A stretch of DNA of 64,000 nucleotides from an uncultured Clostridia bacterium (GCA_934169745.1 CAKPOE010000003.1:62001-126000); one strand, 5' to 3'; shown: positions 38,084 to 46,933, numbered from the stretch's first letter. A program made the numbers and translations. The notes: generated from the sequence alone by a model not told the origin.

Positions 38084-38656
38084 TTATTCATCAATTAATT
38101 GTTTGATTTGCTTATATGTTTGTTCCGAATTTTCAACAAATGGAATAAAAATACCATTAGCAAATCCTGTTTCAGCATTCGTAAATAAGATAATTGTACC
38201 AAAGCCAAAAATTCTATTCAAGACACTTCTATGTAAAACGCATTCTCTTATATGTTTATATTTAACTTCTTTTTCCGCTTTATTAAGAAACGAATCGCTA
38301 TACTCAACTTTTGTTTTATAAAAGTCATATCTCATATGTTGCAATTGCTTTTTCTTGAATATGAGAACTATAGCACTTGTTCCCAGTATAATAGCACTAG
38401 CAAACAAGCCAGTGAACAAGAATCCTGATGATTCTGAAATAATTGAAAAAAGCATAAACAAAATCATTAAAAACGCAATCAGTACATATACAGGCCACAT
38501 AAAATAAATTGACTTATACTTTGGCTTAATTGATAACTGTACTTCATCATCTACGATTTTCGCTGTATTATTGTTATTTACAGCAGTTGCGGTTCCACAC
38601 CTATCACAAAACTTTGCATTATCCTCTAATGCATTTCCGCATTTTGTACAAAACAT
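38084..38656 (-). CDS. Zinc-ribbon and bacterial PH-domain membrane protein, paralogue
   Basis: 190 residues with the same order as its downstream neighbour: zinc ribbon (CTKCGN and CDRCGT), two transmembrane helices and a PH-like domain sharing the YSDSFLNKAEKEVKYKHIREC core. This is a clear tandem duplication. ATG 38656 follows GGGGGAGG. No function is established. Confidence 0.75.
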   Translation of the reverse strand: MFCTKCGNALEDNAKFCDRCGTATAVNNNNTAKIVDDEVQLSIKPKYKSIYFMWPVYVLIAFLMILFMLFSIISESSGFLFTGLFASAIILGTSAIVLIFKKKQLQHMRYDFYKTKVEYSDSFLNKAEKEVKYKHIRECVLHRSVLNRIFGFGTIILFTNAETGFANGIFIPFVENSEQTYKQIKQLIDE

Positions 38657-38819
38657 CTTAAATCCTCCCCCTTATTTTTACGAATAAAACGTTAAAAACA
38701 ACTATAGCTTCATTTTACCATATTTCGGCATATTTGGCAACAAATCTACAAATATTTCGACAAACTTCTTTGCGTCAATAATCTTTATAAACTTTTTACA
38801 TTTTTCGGTGTTAACATAT

Positions 38820-39120
38820 AATACCCAAAGCTGTGTCACCGATACGTAGGGCGTCGCCGTCCTCGGCGACCCGTGAAACAAAAGCATAGCACTTGAAACC
38901 ATATAGCAACAAAATCTAAACAGCCACAAACGTTGTAGGGCAAGGGCACCGCACCTTGCCGTAAGGCCGGCCTGCCCGAAAAAGCGAAGCTCCAAATGTG
39001 CACAGTTTTTGTACACTTTTGGCGGGCTGGACGAATATGCAAAACAAAAACATTGTACTACATTTGGCTTCCTCGGGTCACTGAAGGCAGCGACACCTAC
39101 AGAATTTGTTACACTTATGA
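38820..39120. repeat. GC-rich non-coding repeat-like block
   Basis: The 520-bp gap between 38657 and 39178 holds no convincing gene. It contains two GTAGGGC-headed hairpins: GTCGCCG tcct CGGCGAC (about 38850-38872) and GGCAAGG ... CCTTGCC (about 38938-38962). A GGCCGG-rich stretch follows. GC content here exceeds 50%, far above the genome. Similar GTAGGGC hairpins are familiar from intergenic spacers of other Clostridia, so this is probably a dispersed repeat rather than decayed coding DNA. I could not compare it with other copies. Confidence 0.5.
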
Positions 39121-39144
39121 TAATAAACATGTCTCGAAAAACGC

Positions 39145-39177
39145 AAAATAACCACCAGTTCAACTGGTGGTTATTTT
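39145..39177. terminator. Terminator downstream of the 39179 gene
   Basis: AAAATAACCACCAGTT / AACTGGTGGTTATTTT, a 16-bp perfect stem beginning 2 bp after the stop of the coiled-coil gene. Confidence 0.8.
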
Positions 39178-39178
39178 T

Positions 39179-39619
39179 TTACTTTAGTTCTTTTCTATTA
39201 TTCTTTACTATTTCAAGTTTTTCTTTTAAATTGTTTTCTAAGTCTGCAAGTATTCCATCTGCATATTCTTTTGTCCCAGAAATCAAATCTTTCGAAAAAG
39301 CATTTGCACTATCTATGATTTCTGCTTTTTGCTCATATGCTTTCTTAGTAATTTCATGCTCATCTATCATACCTATAATTCTATTTTCAGCCTCTTTTAT
39401 AAGGTCATTAGCTTCTTTCTGTGCATCAAGTAGTATTTTTTGACGCTCTTCCTTTACCCATTTCGCTTGTTTAAGTTCATCAGGTAATTTAAGTCTAATT
39501 TCTTTAACTACATCCAATACTTCCTCTTTATCAACTAATGTCTTTTTTGTAAATGGTAGTTTAGTACTTCTATCCATCATCTCTTCAAGTGTCTCTAACA
39601 AAGTAAGTACTCCGTCCAT
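39179..39619 (-). CDS. Coiled-coil protein (V-type ATPase subunit E/H-like)
   Basis: 146 residues from ATG 39619 (GAAAGGGG upstream). Almost entirely helical with an Ala/Glu/Lys-rich coiled coil (LLDAQKEANDLIKEAENRI). Proteins like this, often labelled ATPase, follow rsmD in many Clostridia; the similarity to ATP synthase stalk subunits is probably just the coiled coil. No known partner in the window. Confidence 0.6.
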   Translation of the reverse strand: MDGVLTLLETLEEMMDRSTKLPFTKKTLVDKEEVLDVVKEIRLKLPDELKQAKWVKEERQKILLDAQKEANDLIKEAENRIIGMIDEHEITKKAYEQKAEIIDSANAFSKDLISGTKEYADGILADLENNLKEKLEIVKNNRKELK

Positions 39620-39633
39620 AATTGTTACCCCTT

Positions 39634-40173
39634 TCAAAAATAAAAATTCAATATGTTTCTTCCGTATTTTCTGTAGTCATATCTTTTGTATCGCCCTATC
39701 TCTTCTGGGACTTCTTCTATTTTATCAGTTTCATAAACAATAATTCCATCTTCGCTTAAAAGATTATAATCTGATATCTTTTCTATCGCTTCAATTCCAA
39801 GTCCTTTGTTATATGGTGGGTCGACAAATATTATATCAAATTTTTCATTTTTAAATGTATCTAATGCCTTTGAAAATTCATTTTGAATGATAACAGAATT
39901 ATCACAAAATTTTGCTTTCTCAACATTTTGTTTTACAATACCAATAGCTTCTTTATTGACGTCCACAAAATAAACTTTTTTAGCACCTCTACTTAAAGCT
40001 TCAATACCAATTGCTCCACTTCCTGCAAATAAATCAAGAAATATAGCATCACTAGTTTTATTCGCTATAATATTAAACAATGCCTCTCTCACCATATCTC
40101 TTGTTGGTCTGGTAGAATCGCCATCAAGAGTTTTAAGAGAAAGCCCTCTTACTTTTCCAGCCACTACTCGCAT
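39634..40173 (-). CDS. rsmD: 16S rRNA (guanine966-N2)-methyltransferase
   Basis: 179 residues. It starts MRVVAGKVRGLSL, with RPTRDMVREALFNI, the SAM-binding LDLFAGSGAIGIEALSRGA and the catalytic DPPY (near 118). It methylates G966 of 16S rRNA. ATG 40173 follows AAGAGAGG. It is followed after 14 bp by the coiled-coil gene. Confidence 0.95.
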   Translation of the reverse strand: MRVVAGKVRGLSLKTLDGDSTRPTRDMVREALFNIIANKTSDAIFLDLFAGSGAIGIEALSRGAKKVYFVDVNKEAIGIVKQNVEKAKFCDNSVIIQNEFSKALDTFKNEKFDIIFVDPPYNKGLGIEAIEKISDYNLLSEDGIIVYETDKIEEVPEEIGRYKRYDYRKYGRNILNFYF

Positions 40174-40246
40174 ATGAAACCTCTCTTATACCATTATTCT
40201 ACAATAAAATTTAAAAATGTCAATATGTGTAACATAATTGTAATAT

Positions 40247-40876
40247 TTATTTAACAAAGTGCTCTGTGAAAGACTTTCTATGTATCATGCACAAGCCATA
40301 TTTTCCTATAGCTTCAACATGAGCCTTGGTTCCGTACCCTTTATGTTTAGCAAAGCCATACATAGGAAAAATTTCATCATATTCACGCATCATTCTATCC
40401 CTTGTTACTTTTGCAACAATTGATGCAGCAGCAATAGATATGCTTAACGCATCGCCCTTGATAATTGGCAAGTATGGTATTCCATCAGTATCAACTTTTT
40501 TCTCGGCATCAATCAAAATAAAATCTGGTTTTATTTTTAAGCCTTCAATTGCCGTCTTCATTGCTCTTCTGGTAGCATTCAATATATTTATTTCATCAAT
40601 AACATTGTTATCAACAACACCAACAGCCCATGCCAGAGCATTTTCCGTAATAACATCATATAACTTTTCACGTTTCTTCTCAGAAATCTTTTTCGAATCG
40701 TTAACACCTTCTAATAAGCATCCTTCTGGAAGAATAACTGCTCCAGCAACAACTGGACCTGCCAACGGCCCCCTTCCAGCCTCATCGATTCCACAGATAC
40801 ATTTATATCCCTTTGAATAATATTCTTTTTCAAATTTGCTCAATTCTTCTAGCCTTGCTCTTTCCTCATCCTTCAT
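40247..40876 (-). CDS. rnhB: Ribonuclease HII
   Basis: 209 residues from ATG 40876 (GAGGTGA upstream; a longer frame to 40906 has no such site). The signature GIDEAGRGPLAGPVVAGAV gives catalytic D31 and E32, with ILIDAE and ASIVAKVTRDRMM later. It removes ribonucleotides from DNA and RNA primers. Confidence 0.96.
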   Translation of the reverse strand: MKDEERARLEELSKFEKEYYSKGYKCICGIDEAGRGPLAGPVVAGAVILPEGCLLEGVNDSKKISEKKREKLYDVITENALAWAVGVVDNNVIDEINILNATRRAMKTAIEGLKIKPDFILIDAEKKVDTDGIPYLPIIKGDALSISIAAASIVAKVTRDRMMREYDEIFPMYGFAKHKGYGTKAHVEAIGKYGLCMIHRKSFTEHFVK

Positions 40877-40946
40877 AAAATTCACCTCTAAAAAATGATA
40901 ACACAATGAAAAAAATAATGCAATGAACTTCTTTTATACAACAAAA

Positions 40947-40975
40947 TTGGCTAGGTTCGCATTACACCTAGCCAA
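40947..40975 (-). terminator. Terminator of the native tandem-OB gene
   Basis: TTGGCTAGG / CCTAGCCAA, 9-bp stem with an 11-nt loop, then TTTTGTTG on the minus strand; 23 bp past the stop at 40999. Confidence 0.75.
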
Positions 40976-40998
40976 TAGAGGATAAATATTATGAATCT

Positions 40999-41667
40999 TT
41001 AGGCTTTTTGTTCCTCAAGATCGCAATCTGTATTATTGTCGGCACTTTTATCAATTTCCATCTTTGAGATAGAAACTTCATAAGCTCTTCTTATCTCTGA
41101 TGTGCCATCTTCAAATTTCTTTTCATATTGTCTACTTTGAATTCTTCCCCAAATCTTCACATTTTCGCCAATTCCTAAGTTTTGACAATATCTAGCATTT
41201 CTTCCCCATGCTATACATGGTATGTAATCTGATTTATTGTACGCCCTGTTAACAGCCAATAAAATATCTGCAATTTCTCTTCCAAATGGGGTAGTACGGT
41301 ATATAGGCTTCTTACAAATAAATCCATTAAGCATTATTTCATTTGGATTTACATTAGCATCTTCTTCAGTTTGCTCACGAATTTCCTTTACAAACACTGT
41401 TAAAACAAGTTTGTTTTTCTCGTTTTCATAATTATTATATGAACGAAATTGTCCATCAATAACAACCTTTTGACCCATTTTAAAATCTATCCCAGCTAAT
41501 AATCTCTCTGAAACTGTAACCGGAATTATGTCAAAATTCTCACTTAATCTAGGAACTTCCAAATTAAATGAATAAAATCCTTCTCCATAAACTTCATGAC
41601 TAAATGTCTTTTCTGACACAACAGTACCAGCTAACTTAATTAAATTGTTATCTGAATAGTTAACCAC
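40999..41667 (-). CDS. Tandem OB-fold single-stranded DNA-binding-like protein
   Basis: 222 residues with two OB folds (about 8-100 and 115-210). The second carries NRAYNKSDYIPCIAWGRNARY and KIWGRIQSRQYEKKFEDGT, an SSB-type signature. It parallels the GC-rich cassette protein at 9177-9785. Composition here is AT-rich and no CGG codon is used, so this is the native member. Start is GTG 41667 with GAGGGGG upstream. Probable role: single-stranded DNA binding in replication or repair. Confidence 0.78.
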   Translation of the reverse strand: MVNYSDNNLIKLAGTVVSEKTFSHEVYGEGFYSFNLEVPRLSENFDIIPVTVSERLLAGIDFKMGQKVVIDGQFRSYNNYENEKNKLVLTVFVKEIREQTEEDANVNPNEIMLNGFICKKPIYRTTPFGREIADILLAVNRAYNKSDYIPCIAWGRNARYCQNLGIGENVKIWGRIQSRQYEKKFEDGTSEIRRAYEVSISKMEIDKSADNNTDCDLEEQKA

Positions 41668-41819
41668 TTTATTATCCCCCTCATTTGCATTTTTCTCAAA
41701 CTTCTATTGTATTTTATTCTCTATACTGTATAAATATTCCTAAGCACAGATATTATTTTACCATAATTTTTCAAACTTGTCTACATAATTTTGAAAAAAT
41801 GTCGACTAATTTCAAAAAG

Positions 41820-41853
41820 AAAAGGCACATAATTTTACGATTATGTGCCTTTT
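41820..41853 (-). terminator. Terminator of the SLH gene
   Basis: AAAAGGCACATAA / TTATGTGCCTTTT, 13-bp perfect stem with an 8-nt loop and a CTTTTTG tail on the minus strand. Confidence 0.85.
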
Positions 41854-41867
41854 AGCCTTAAATTGTT

Positions 41868-43172
41868 TTATTTTGCAACCTCATTTGCCAATTTTAATAA
41901 ATCTGATGCTGACAAATATTGAAGAGCTCTTACTGCTATTTCTTTTGCTGAGCCTCCTTTTGTTCCGTCCATAATGTCATCATATTCATTTTCATCTCTA
42001 CCCATCGCAGCAAGTACTTTTAGCCCAATTTGTTGAACTGTAGAATTGTTTTTGTAATCACTTACTGTTGCCATTATTTTCTCATCGTCAAGCTCATTGA
42101 TTATTGCTGTAACCTTTTCTTTAAGTGTAGTATCACTTATCTTATAATCTTCGAAAATAGTTTTTCCATCTAATGATACAGTTAATTTATCACTCGTTGA
42201 AATGCTACCAGTATTGCTTGTTTTTTCAAATTTATACTTTCCTGTACTAGTTTCTGTTATAGCAATTTTATGAGTCTCTATTCTTACATAGCATCCGCCG
42301 CCACTGCTTGATGGTTTTTCCTCTTGTTTATTATCAGTTGCTACTGTTCCGTCTTCTTCAATTACTATTACATCTTTGTCAAGATCTGCATTTTTAGTAG
42401 AAACTTTTGAGCTGTCAACAGATGGAACAATATAAATGCTTGCAGCCACATTGTTTCCAGTAATTACAACGTCTTCAGCAGCAATAACTACGTTTCCATC
42501 AACATTTGACAAGTCATATGTTCCTGCTTCTCTAATTACTTTTGTAAAAGTTCTGTCTAAAACTTTAGCTGTTTCGGCTCTTGTGATATAACCAGTTGGA
42601 TTAAGAGTTCCATCCTCATATCCATTTACAAATCCCATTCTAGTCATATATGCAGCAGCTTCTTTTGCCCAATCTGCCACGGTATTACCATCAGTATATG
42701 AATTCAAGCTTATCGTTCTGCCATCCTTAATAGCAAGCAAACGATAAATAATAGTCATCGCTTCTTGTCTTGTGATTAAGTCCGTTGGTGCAAGTTCAGT
42801 TTCTGAACGACCGTTTATTATTCCCATATTTACAGCTTTTGCCAAACTATCATAATACCACGCATTCTTGTCAACATCAGAATACTTTGACAAATCAGCT
42901 TTTGCTGTTGGTACAAAAATTCTTTCAATCATTGCTATAAATTCTGCTCTAGTAATTGAATTTGATGGCTTATAAGTGTTATCATCGTAACCATTTATAA
43001 CCCCATCATTTTTCCATCTTTCAATAGACGACTTTGCCCAATGATTTGCTTCAACATCTCCAAAAGTCATTGGGTTTGCTGAAATAAGCATAATGTCTTT
43101 TTCACTTGCAAGTGATGTTCCAACACTTGTAACTAATGTTACTGCAACTAATAACGATACAATCTTCTTCAT
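41868..43172 (-). CDS. SLH-domain surface protein
   Basis: 434 residues. A signal peptide (1-22) is followed by three SLH motifs (about 33-78, 93-140, 155-200), which show WAKSSIERW, ITRAEFIAMIERIF, LITRQEAMTIIYRLL and ITRAETAKVLDRTF. These anchor proteins to pyruvylated wall polymer. A beta-rich spacer, a short GGGCY segment and a novel C-terminal domain follow. ATG 43172 follows AAGGAGGAG. It lies 1 bp after the coiled-coil protein gene, at the end of the cps regulatory run, so it is probably co-transcribed. Confidence 0.85.
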   Translation of the reverse strand: MKKIVSLLVAVTLVTSVGTSLASEKDIMLISANPMTFGDVEANHWAKSSIERWKNDGVINGYDDNTYKPSNSITRAEFIAMIERIFVPTAKADLSKYSDVDKNAWYYDSLAKAVNMGIINGRSETELAPTDLITRQEAMTIIYRLLAIKDGRTISLNSYTDGNTVADWAKEAAAYMTRMGFVNGYEDGTLNPTGYITRAETAKVLDRTFTKVIREAGTYDLSNVDGNVVIAAEDVVITGNNVAASIYIVPSVDSSKVSTKNADLDKDVIVIEEDGTVATDNKQEEKPSSSGGGCYVRIETHKIAITETSTGKYKFEKTSNTGSISTSDKLTVSLDGKTIFEDYKISDTTLKEKVTAIINELDDEKIMATVSDYKNNSTVQQIGLKVLAAMGRDENEYDDIMDGTKGGSAKEIAVRALQYLSASDLLKLANEVAK

Positions 43173-43173
43173 T

Positions 43174-44001
43174 TTATTGCTCCTCCTTTTTATTATTCAA
43201 CTTTCCTTTTAATTTTACCACTAAGAAAATAATAATCAATACAAAAATTATAATTATTGCATTAAAAATTAAAATAAATTTTATAGATACTTTTTTTACT
43301 TCTTTCTTTACTAATTTTTTTAAATCTTCAAACTCTACATCTTCAAATTGTTCTTCAGAAAGATACTTAGAATAGTCTATTTCATCATCATACTTTTCAA
43401 CTGTTGGTTCGACTGTTTTCTCTACCTCTTGAATCTCTATACTTTCTATATTCTTATTTGTGTTTTCCTCAATGTTTGGTTTTGATTGATTCTTATTAAT
43501 CTTAACTTCCTCATTTGTCTTTTCAGAGTTTTTCAATTCATTTTTTACTTTTTCTTCTTCTAATTTTTTTCTCTCTTCTTCAAGTTGCTTTTGCATTTCC
43601 TGTTCCAAAAGTTTTTGCTTCTCTAGTTCTTTAGCCTTCATCTCTTCTATGGTTGGTGCACTATCAGCAATAGCAACAGCCTTAGATACGATTTTCATTC
43701 CTTTCTTTATATCTGTCGATGAAACCTTTGTAATATCAGTAGTTCCAACTTCATTTGCAAAATCTACAGCCTCATTTATGTATCCCATTATCTTAGTACA
43801 ATCTTCTTCTGTAAAATAATGTGTTCTTAAATAGTTTATACCTTTTATTCGTATGTCCTCCGGAAGCTTATATGGCTTTCCTGCAACATAATATGTACTG
43901 TTTATAGCAATTATCAACTCTTCTTTAGTCGTTGCATTACAAACTGTTCCACATGCCAAAAGAAATATTAACAAAAATAGCACTAACCTTATTTTAGCCA
44001 T
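43174..44001 (-). CDS. Membrane-anchored coiled-coil protein of the cps operon
   Basis: 275 residues from ATG 44001 (GGAGG eight bases upstream). A signal peptide (1-23) precedes a small helical domain (about 25-110), then a highly charged Lys/Glu coiled coil (EMQKQLEEERKKLEEEKVK) and one C-terminal transmembrane helix (about 242-266) with a short basic tail. The family is unknown. Its start overlaps the cpsB stop by 13 bp and an SLH gene follows by 1 bp. A rod-like tether between membrane and S-layer or capsule would fit the architecture; this is speculation. Confidence 0.6.
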   Translation of the reverse strand: MAKIRLVLFLLIFLLACGTVCNATTKEELIIAINSTYYVAGKPYKLPEDIRIKGINYLRTHYFTEEDCTKIMGYINEAVDFANEVGTTDITKVSSTDIKKGMKIVSKAVAIADSAPTIEEMKAKELEKQKLLEQEMQKQLEEERKKLEEEKVKNELKNSEKTNEEVKINKNQSKPNIEENTNKNIESIEIQEVEKTVEPTVEKYDDEIDYSKYLSEEQFEDVEFEDLKKLVKKEVKKVSIKFILIFNAIIIIFVLIIIFLVVKLKGKLNNKKEEQ

Positions 44002-44759
44002 AACCATCGCCTCCTAACATTACTTTGAGACGAATACTCTTTCTCAATTGTTTCATCATTTATAATTCTTTTTGGATTATCTGTAGTAAGCGTGTTCACA
44101 TATTCTTCATTACAAATTTTTTTGATTTTATTTAGCGCTTGCAAATATACATCATAAACTCTATGAGGAGAATGTGAATCACTCCCAAGAAGATCTACAA
44201 GTTTATCCTTTAATAATTTTTTCACAGTATTTTTAGCCTGACTGCCATACATACCCAAAATACTTCCAACATTTGATTGTAGCAAAGCACCCGCCTCTAT
44301 AAGTTTCTTTGCGTATTCAACATCTTCCTGCACGCATCTATACCTTTCAGGATGTGCAATCACCGGTACATAACCCTTCTCTTTTAGTTGGAACAAAACA
44401 TTCCACACATATAGCACTTCTTCCATCAGCGGTAACTCTATCAAAACATATCTGCTATTGTTTAAAGTAAAAAGCTTTTTTTCGTTCAAATGTTTAATCA
44501 AGTCTGGAAAAATCATAACTTCATTTCCAACATATAAGTTAACCTCTAGCTTTTCTTCACTAATTCTGTTTTTAAGGATTTGAATAATACTCTCATATTC
44601 TTCTGTACTTGTATAATAGCCATCTTCCATATAATGAGATGTTAAAAACATTTCATCTATTCCTATATTTTTAGCATTCTTAATCATAGCAATAGAAACA
44701 TCTATATTTTGTGCACCATCATCAACAGTAGGTGCTATATGAGAATGTACATCTATCAT
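43989..44759 (-). CDS. cpsB: Tyrosine-protein phosphatase, CpsB/CapC (PHP) family
   Basis: 256 residues. PHP metal-binding motifs: MIDVHSHIAPTVDDGA at the start, TSHYM, ELP and IAHPERYR in the middle, and GSDSHSPHR near 195. It dephosphorylates the BY-kinase encoded just upstream. ATG 44759 follows AGAGGAG. Spacing to cpsD is 6 bp. Confidence 0.92.
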   Translation of the reverse strand: MIDVHSHIAPTVDDGAQNIDVSIAMIKNAKNIGIDEMFLTSHYMEDGYYTSTEEYESIIQILKNRISEEKLEVNLYVGNEVMIFPDLIKHLNEKKLFTLNNSRYVLIELPLMEEVLYVWNVLFQLKEKGYVPVIAHPERYRCVQEDVEYAKKLIEAGALLQSNVGSILGMYGSQAKNTVKKLLKDKLVDLLGSDSHSPHRVYDVYLQALNKIKKICNEEYVNTLTTDNPKRIINDETIEKEYSSQSNVRRRWLWLK

Positions 44760-44765
44760 AAAATT

Positions 44766-45455
44766 CTACTCCTCTGCTTTGTAATAAGAATAATATCTAT
44801 AGCTTGAATATGAATGTGGTTTAATATTCATTTTATTTAAAACAACTCCACCTATTTTTCCACCAACATTTTCAATAGCTTTTTTTGTGTTTTTCAATTC
44901 ATCTTTATGTGTTTCTTTGTACGACGAAACTATAATGGTGCTATCTGCATATCTTGCTAAGATAAGTCCGTCTGCCACAACCAAACATGGAGAACCGTCT
45001 AAAATAATCACATCAAAGCTCTTTTTACATTGTTCAACCAAGTTCTTCATACGTTCTGACGAAAGCAATTCAGAAGGATTTGGTGGAACATTTCCACTTG
45101 GCAATAAATACAAATTATCCACATTTGTTTTATTAAACAATTCATTCTCATTCCATTCAACATCAGCCAAATAATTTGAAAGACCACATTTAGTATTTAC
45201 TTCAAAAACATGATGTTGTCTTCCTCTTCTCATATCTGCATCAACAAGCAAAACCCTTTTTCCTTGCTGTGCAAACACAGTAGCTAAGTTTGCTGAAACA
45301 GTACTCTTTCCTTCTCCCATACATGAACTTGTAATCAATATAACTTTCAAATCAGCTCCCATTGAAGTGAACTGAATATTTGTACGCAATGTTCTGAACG
45401 CCTCTGAAATCTGAGATTTTGGTTCATCAAGTGTTATCACATTATTCTTTGACAT
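44766..45455 (-). CDS. cpsD: Bacterial tyrosine kinase CpsD/CapB
   Basis: 229 residues from ATG 45455 (AAGGAGG upstream). BY-kinase Walker A SSCMGEGKST (43-52), Walker A' VLLVDADMRRG and Walker B VIILDGSPCLV are present. The C-terminus carries a tyrosine cluster with six Tyr in the last 14 residues, the autophosphorylation tail. It partners with CpsC, whose stop overlaps this start by 14 bp, to control polymer export. Confidence 0.93.
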   Translation of the reverse strand: MSKNNVITLDEPKSQISEAFRTLRTNIQFTSMGADLKVILITSSCMGEGKSTVSANLATVFAQQGKRVLLVDADMRRGRQHHVFEVNTKCGLSNYLADVEWNENELFNKTNVDNLYLLPSGNVPPNPSELLSSERMKNLVEQCKKSFDVIILDGSPCLVVADGLILARYADSTIIVSSYKETHKDELKNTKKAIENVGGKIGGVVLNKMNIKPHSYSSYRYYSYYKAEE

Positions 45456-46170
45456 TGTTCTTTTCCTCCTTCTGTCCATCAATCATCGGTATAACTGCTA
45501 ATACAGGAACTTCTAACAATTTTTCAATTTCGTCCTTTGATTTAATTGTATTATCAAAATAGTATATCAAGAAAATAACAAGTGCTGTAAGAATAAATAA
45601 AGCCATTGCAAAAATGACAGCGTTTTTCGCATAATTTACGTTTACTGGATTTCTATTAACTTCGGCCTCATCGATAATAGATACATTCTTTATATTATAT
45701 ATCTTAACGACTTCCTCTGAAAAAACATTTATCATCTCTGTAGCAATCTTAGCTGAAAGTTCTGGTTCTGTTGTTGTTATTGATAACTTAATAACATCTG
45801 TATCTTTAACAGATGAAACGTTAATGCATTTTTTGAATTCAGTATAATTCATGTTTAAAGATAGTTTTTCAATAACAGCCTTCGAAACCCTTCTGCTTTC
45901 CATGATTTCCCTATATGTAGAAATAAGATTTTGATTAAGAGTGATATCGGACTGAGTAATAGCTCCTTCAGGAGTATTGTATATACCTGTCGCTACTTCT
46001 GTTGTAGGTTTTGACAATATAAGTGTAACAGAAGAAGAATATTTAGGTTCTACCATATATCTTGTATACAACACACCCATAGCAGCTCCCCAAATCACAG
46101 CGATAATTAGCCAAATCTTTTTCTTCCAAAACACATAAAATAGTTCTAATAAGTCTAATTCTTCATCCAT
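45442..46170 (-). CDS. cpsC: Chain-length determinant / BY-kinase activator CpsC
   Basis: 242 residues from ATG 46170. A cytoplasmic N-terminus (ELDLLELFYVFWKKK) leads into one transmembrane helix. An extracytoplasmic Wzz domain (PKYSSSVTLILSKP; LIKLSITTTEPELSAKIA type) and a second helix near 195-215 follow, with a Gly/Pro region at the C-terminus contacting CpsD. It is first in the operon. No glycosyltransferase follows, so the regulated polymer is made elsewhere. Confidence 0.92.
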   Translation of the reverse strand: MDEELDLLELFYVFWKKKIWLIIAVIWGAAMGVLYTRYMVEPKYSSSVTLILSKPTTEVATGIYNTPEGAITQSDITLNQNLISTYREIMESRRVSKAVIEKLSLNMNYTEFKKCINVSSVKDTDVIKLSITTTEPELSAKIATEMINVFSEEVVKIYNIKNVSIIDEAEVNRNPVNVNYAKNAVIFAMALFILTALVIFLIYYFDNTIKSKDEIEKLLEVPVLAVIPMIDGQKEEKNNVKE

Positions 46171-46228
46171 AAACAAGATTCCCCTTTTATCAAATTTTTA
46201 CAACAAAGTAATTATATTATAACAAAAA

Positions 46229-46255
46229 AAAGAATACAACAAAAATGTATTCTTT
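46229..46255 (-). terminator. Terminator of hicAB
   Basis: AAAGAATACA / TGTATTCTTT with a 7-nt loop and a run of T on the minus strand, 15 bp past the frame-restored hicB stop at 46270. Its position supports that stop. Confidence 0.7.
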
Positions 46256-46269
46256 TATCAAAAATATAT

Positions 46270-46627
46270 TTAATTTTCTTCTGCTTCATATTTTTCAATC
46301 TCTTCTCTTACAGCATTTTCTATAAAATGATTTAATGATTCTCCGTTAATTGCAGAATAAATACTTGCTTTCCTATGTAGCTCCGGAGCAATTCTAATAT
46401 TAAATGACCCCTTATACTCTTTTTCCGGACTTATTCCGCACGTCTTCACAATATTTTAAATAATCGTCTATAGCATTTTTAAACTCTCTTTGCAAGTTTT
46501 TAACACTAGTTCCTTCAAACGTAATTGAAGTTTTGCTAAGTCCAATAACTTCTCCATAAAAACATTCATCTTCTTCGGAATATGTAATCTTAGCATTATA
46601 CCCTTCGCAAGACATTATACCATTCAA
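46270..46627 (-). CDS. hicB: HicB-type antitoxin, +1 frameshift at CGG
   Basis: The 0 frame gives a HicB partial RNase H-like domain (YNAKITYSEEDECFYGEVIGL) and reaches codon 64, CGG (46436-46438), then stops seven codons later. Reading +1 from that codon gives GISPEKEYKGSFNIRIAPE followed by LHRKASIYSAINGESLNHFI and a stop at 46270, which is the missing HicB ribbon-helix-helix domain. The full product is about 118 residues, the usual HicB length. Start is probably TTG 46627 (GGAGG nine bases upstream, inside the hicA end). HicB neutralises HicA and represses its own operon; the unshifted product would lack the DNA-binding part. Confidence 0.82.
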
Positions 46628-46888
46628 TCAAATCAACCTCCATTCACTTAAGCATGAAACCACAACATTTATCTGATATTGTTTTAACACTTCTATAGGA
46701 TGCGGTTTATGCAAAAAAATTCTATAACCGTATCTCGAATTGTAAAACACCACTCTTGAACCAGATGTTTTTCCTTTATTATCTTCTTCAAAACCAAAAG
46801 ACTGTAACAACTTTTTTAGTTCTTTATATGTAAAATCTTTTGGATTTGATAACAATTTATTTAATAGTTTTTCATTCTTACTCAACAT
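46628..46888 (-). CDS. hicA: HicA-type mRNA interferase toxin
   Basis: 86 residues from ATG 46888 (AAAAGGAG upstream). It starts with a short helix then DFTYKELKKLLQSFGFEED, TSGSRVVFYN and FLHKPHPIEVLKQYQI, the HicA double-stranded RNA-binding-like fold with the conserved HKPHP. The catalytic His sits in a modified context (SGSRVVF). It degrades mRNA unless bound by HicB. The stop abuts the hicB start. Confidence 0.82.
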   Translation of the reverse strand: MLSKNEKLLNKLLSNPKDFTYKELKKLLQSFGFEEDNKGKTSGSRVVFYNSRYGYRIFLHKPHPIEVLKQYQINVVVSCLSEWRLI

Positions 46889-46933
46889 TATACTCCTTTT
46901 AATAATTTTTTGCAACTATTTTTTAGTTACTAC

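Noticed and set aside
38702..39163. Open frames across the GC-rich block on both strands
   Set aside because: They translate hairpin repeats, lack ribosome-binding sites and have Cys/Arg-rich composition; they are spurious.
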